A program made the position numbers and the translations under genes. Under the pieces are notes generated by a model. It was not told the origin of the DNA. It worked only from the letters and a program-made list of their open reading frames with translations, and made no database searches. Positions 62,179-64,000 of a stretch of 64,000 bases of DNA are shown here, piece by piece. Source of the stretch: Ensifer adhaerens (GTDB lineage Bacteria; Pseudomonadota; Alphaproteobacteria; Rhizobiales; Rhizobiaceae); the NCBI GenBank assembly GCA_900215285.1, contig OCMG01000003.1, forward strand, positions 682,001 through 746,000. The letters run 5' to 3'. Every line of letters starts with the position of its first letter. Positions within the stretch are counted from its first letter, which is position 1.

Positions 62179-63213
62179 ATGAATTACCTATCGCGCGTGG
62201 CAACTGCCACCGCCATCCTGGTGGCAACGACCGTTCCGGTGCTCGCTGCCGGTCAACTCAATATCTACAATTTCGGCCTCTACACGCCGCCGGACCTGAT
62301 CAAGAAATTCGAGAAGGCCTATGACGTGAAGGTCACGGTCACCGAATACGATTCAAACGAGACCGCGCTTGCCAAGATCCAGGCAGGCGGTTCCGGTTTC
62401 GACATCATCGTTCCGTCTGCCTATATCGTTCCCGCCTACATCAAGGCCGGTCTGCTCATGAAGAGCGAACCGTCGCAGATGTCGAACTTCAAGAACGTCA
62501 AGTCGGAATGGGTGGATGTTACCTGGGATCCGGGCCGGCACTACACCGTTCCTTACGTCTGGGGCACGACCGGTGTCATGGTCAACACCAAGATCTACAA
62601 GGGCGACCTGAACACCGCTGCCATCATCTTCGATCCGCCGCCGGAACTGAAGGGCAAGATCAACGTGGTTCCATCCATGAACGAAGTCATCGACATGGCG
62701 ATCAACTATGTTGGCGGCAAGGCCTGCACGACCGACAAGGCCGTTCTCAAGGCGGCGCACGACAAGCTGTTGGCCGCCAAGGCATCATGGGCGTCGATCG
62801 ATTATCCGAGCTTCGAGAAGTTCATCAAGGAAGACCTCGATGCGTCGATCTTCTGGAACGGTGCCTCCATGCGCATCCGCGCAGAAAACCCCGGCTTCGC
62901 CTTCGGTCTGCCGAAGACGGGCTATCCGCTGTGGCAGGATAACGTCGCCATTCTCGCCGACGCCAAGAATGTCGAAAACGCCAAGCTCTTCCTCAACTTC
63001 CTGATGGATCCGGAAAACGCCGGCCTCGTCTCGAACTACACGCGCTACGGCAATGCCATCACCGGTTCGGAAAAGTACATGGACCCCGACCTGCTGAAGG
63101 CCCCGGAACTCAAGATCCCGGATGACCTGAAGTCTGCCGCACATTTCCTGACGTCGTGCCCGCCCGACGTTCAGCAGCTCTATACGCGCATCTGGACCGA
63201 CCTGACCAAGTGA
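62179..63213 (+). CDS. Polyamine-type periplasmic substrate-binding protein (PotD/PotF-like)
   Basis: This 344-residue binding protein has a signal peptide with cleavage after VLA-A near residue 20, then LNIYNFGLYTPPDLIKKFEK and the PotD-like SGFDIIVPSAYIVPAYIKAG stretch. The ligand-site tryptophan in IFWNGASMRIRAENPGF matches polyamine binders. AGAGGAG precedes the ATG at 62179. It is the last gene of the operon, before a strong terminator. Putrescine, spermidine or a related cation is the likely ligand. Confidence 0.9.
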   Translation: MNYLSRVATATAILVATTVPVLAAGQLNIYNFGLYTPPDLIKKFEKAYDVKVTVTEYDSNETALAKIQAGGSGFDIIVPSAYIVPAYIKAGLLMKSEPSQMSNFKNVKSEWVDVTWDPGRHYTVPYVWGTTGVMVNTKIYKGDLNTAAIIFDPPPELKGKINVVPSMNEVIDMAINYVGGKACTTDKAVLKAAHDKLLAAKASWASIDYPSFEKFIKEDLDASIFWNGASMRIRAENPGFAFGLPKTGYPLWQDNVAILADAKNVENAKLFLNFLMDPENAGLVSNYTRYGNAITGSEKYMDPDLLKAPELKIPDDLKSAAHFLTSCPPDVQQLYTRIWTDLTK

Positions 63214-63232
63214 TGCGCCGAACACGAATTGC

Positions 63233-63270
63233 GGCAGCCAGACCTCCTGGCTGCCCTTGTAACGTTTTTT
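63233..63270 (+). terminator. Rho-independent terminator after the polyamine-type ABC operon
   Basis: GGCAGCCAG (63233-63241) pairs with CTGGCTGCC (63247-63255) around a 5-base loop, followed by CTTGTAACGTTTTTT. A second hairpin, GCGTTCCCGG / CCGGAAACGC at 63291-63316, lies just beyond and may serve the convergent gene. Confidence 0.8.
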
Positions 63271-63346
63271 CTTCGGCGCAAAAGAAAAGCGCGTTCCCGG
63301 CAGTTCCCGGAAACGCTCTTTCACGTACTCTCACTCTTTTTGGGGA

Positions 63347-64000
63347 TCAGACCGTCTCGAGATAGAGCTGATAGTCGAGCGGAGACACGTAGGCCGCAAA
63401 GCGCGCGGCCTCCGCGCGTTTAATGGCAACGAACACACGGTGCATCGTTTCGCCGAGCACGTCCCTCAAGAACGCGGAGGTCTGCGCGGCCTCTATCGCA
63501 TCCGTCCAGTTGCGCGGCAGCGCTGGCGCATCGCCGGCTTCCAGACCGTTGCCTTCTGCGGCAGGTCCTGGATCGCGCTGGCTGTCCACGCCGCGCAGCA
63601 TGGCGGCAAGTGTCACCGCGGCCACCAAAAAGGGATTGGCATCGACGCCGGCAAGCCGCTGCTCCAGATGCCGCCCACCGGGTGAACCGGCAGGCACGCG
63701 GACGGCAACGCCCCGGTTGTTGATGCCCCAGTTCGGTGTGGACGGCGCATAGCTGCGGGCGGCAAAGCGCAGCCAGGAATTATGATGCGGCGCCATCACC
63801 AGCATGCTTTCCGAAACCGTGTCGAGCAGGCCGCCAATCGCTGCCAACAGGTCCGGCGACAGCTGGCCGTCACGATCGGCGAACAGATTGCGGCCATCCC
63901 GGTCGCAAAGGCTCGCATGCAGGTGCATGCCTGAACCGGAACGCTCGGCAAAGGGTTTGGCCATGAAGCAGGCCTGCATGCCATGGCGGCGTGACACCCC
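63347..64000 (-). CDS. Glutamine synthetase-family protein (gamma-glutamylpolyamine synthetase-like), partial
   Basis: The frame runs from the right edge to a stop at 63347, giving the last 217 or so residues. It has the glutamine-synthetase catalytic block GSGMHLHASLCDRDGRNLFA, then NSWLRFAARSYAPSTPNWGI with the RxY...NWG signature of substrate binding, and RLAGVDANPFLVAAVTLAAM. The short C-terminus without an adenylylation loop tyrosine fits PuuA/GlnA3-type enzymes that attach glutamate to amines. Beside a polyamine-type importer, gamma-glutamylation of putrescine or a similar amine is the likely role. The N-terminus is outside the window. Confidence 0.88.
   Translation of the reverse strand, partial: GVSRRHGMQACFMAKPFAERSGSGMHLHASLCDRDGRNLFADRDGQLSPDLLAAIGGLLDTVSESMLVMAPHHNSWLRFAARSYAPSTPNWGINNRGVAVRVPAGSPGGRHLEQRLAGVDANPFLVAAVTLAAMLRGVDSQRDPGPAAEGNGLEAGDAPALPRNWTDAIEAAQTSAFLRDVLGETMHRVFVAIKRAEAARFAAYVSPLDYQLYLETV

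Overview
The window is high-GC chromosomal or megaplasmid DNA from an alphaproteobacterium, most likely Rhizobiaceae. The evidence is the long gene-dense operons with GC-rich third positions, a RIME-like palindromic repeat of the rhizobial type (10384-10498), Tat-type exported binding proteins, and a zwf/6-phosphogluconate dehydrogenase/glucoamylase neighbourhood. No rRNA, tRNA, CRISPR array or prophage was seen. The species cannot be named from the sequence alone.

The left third is an aromatic-catabolism island. At 2132-10359 lies a full set of indole-3-acetic acid (IAA) degradation genes: iacHABCDEFG on the minus strand, iacI divergent, iacR convergent. A branched-chain-amino-acid-type ABC transporter flanks it and runs off the left edge. 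Next come an aldehyde dehydrogenase, a LysR regulator, a VOC protein, an AraC regulator, and an amine/amino-acid oxidation module (APC permease, ornithine-cyclodeaminase-family protein, Rid protein, DAO-type flavoprotein; 14837-19410). A 20-bp palindrome close to TTACGTGAATATTACCGTAA recurs upstream of iacH, iacI, the LysR gene and the AraC/permease pair. This suggests one regulon joining the amine module, the aldehyde dehydrogenase and the iac genes. My inference is a route from an IAA precursor amine such as tryptamine, via indole-3-acetaldehyde and IAA, to catechol.

An insertion-sequence wreck (19411-20560) then abuts a truncated, frameshifted benzoate dioxygenase gene and an intact catBCA operon with divergent catR. 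Catechol made by the Iac enzymes can therefore be opened and lactonised by genes about 10 kb away. A graveyard of broken genes (24508-26496) follows, then a homogentisate operon with a MarR repressor and a clear promoter/operator, together with a probable 3-hydroxyphenylacetate hydroxylase pair.

The right half carries an Lrp regulator divergent from a thiamine-diphosphate enzyme, a GntR regulator, a polar amino-acid uptake system without an ATPase plus a gamma-glutamyltransferase, an MntP-like membrane protein, a glucose/maltodextrin block (ROK kinase, zwf, gnd, GH15 glucoamylase), an MdtABC-type RND pump with its outer-membrane channel, a DUF3237/amidohydrolase/TetR operon, a polyamine-type ABC importer (potABCD-like), and a partial glutamine-synthetase-family gene at the right edge.
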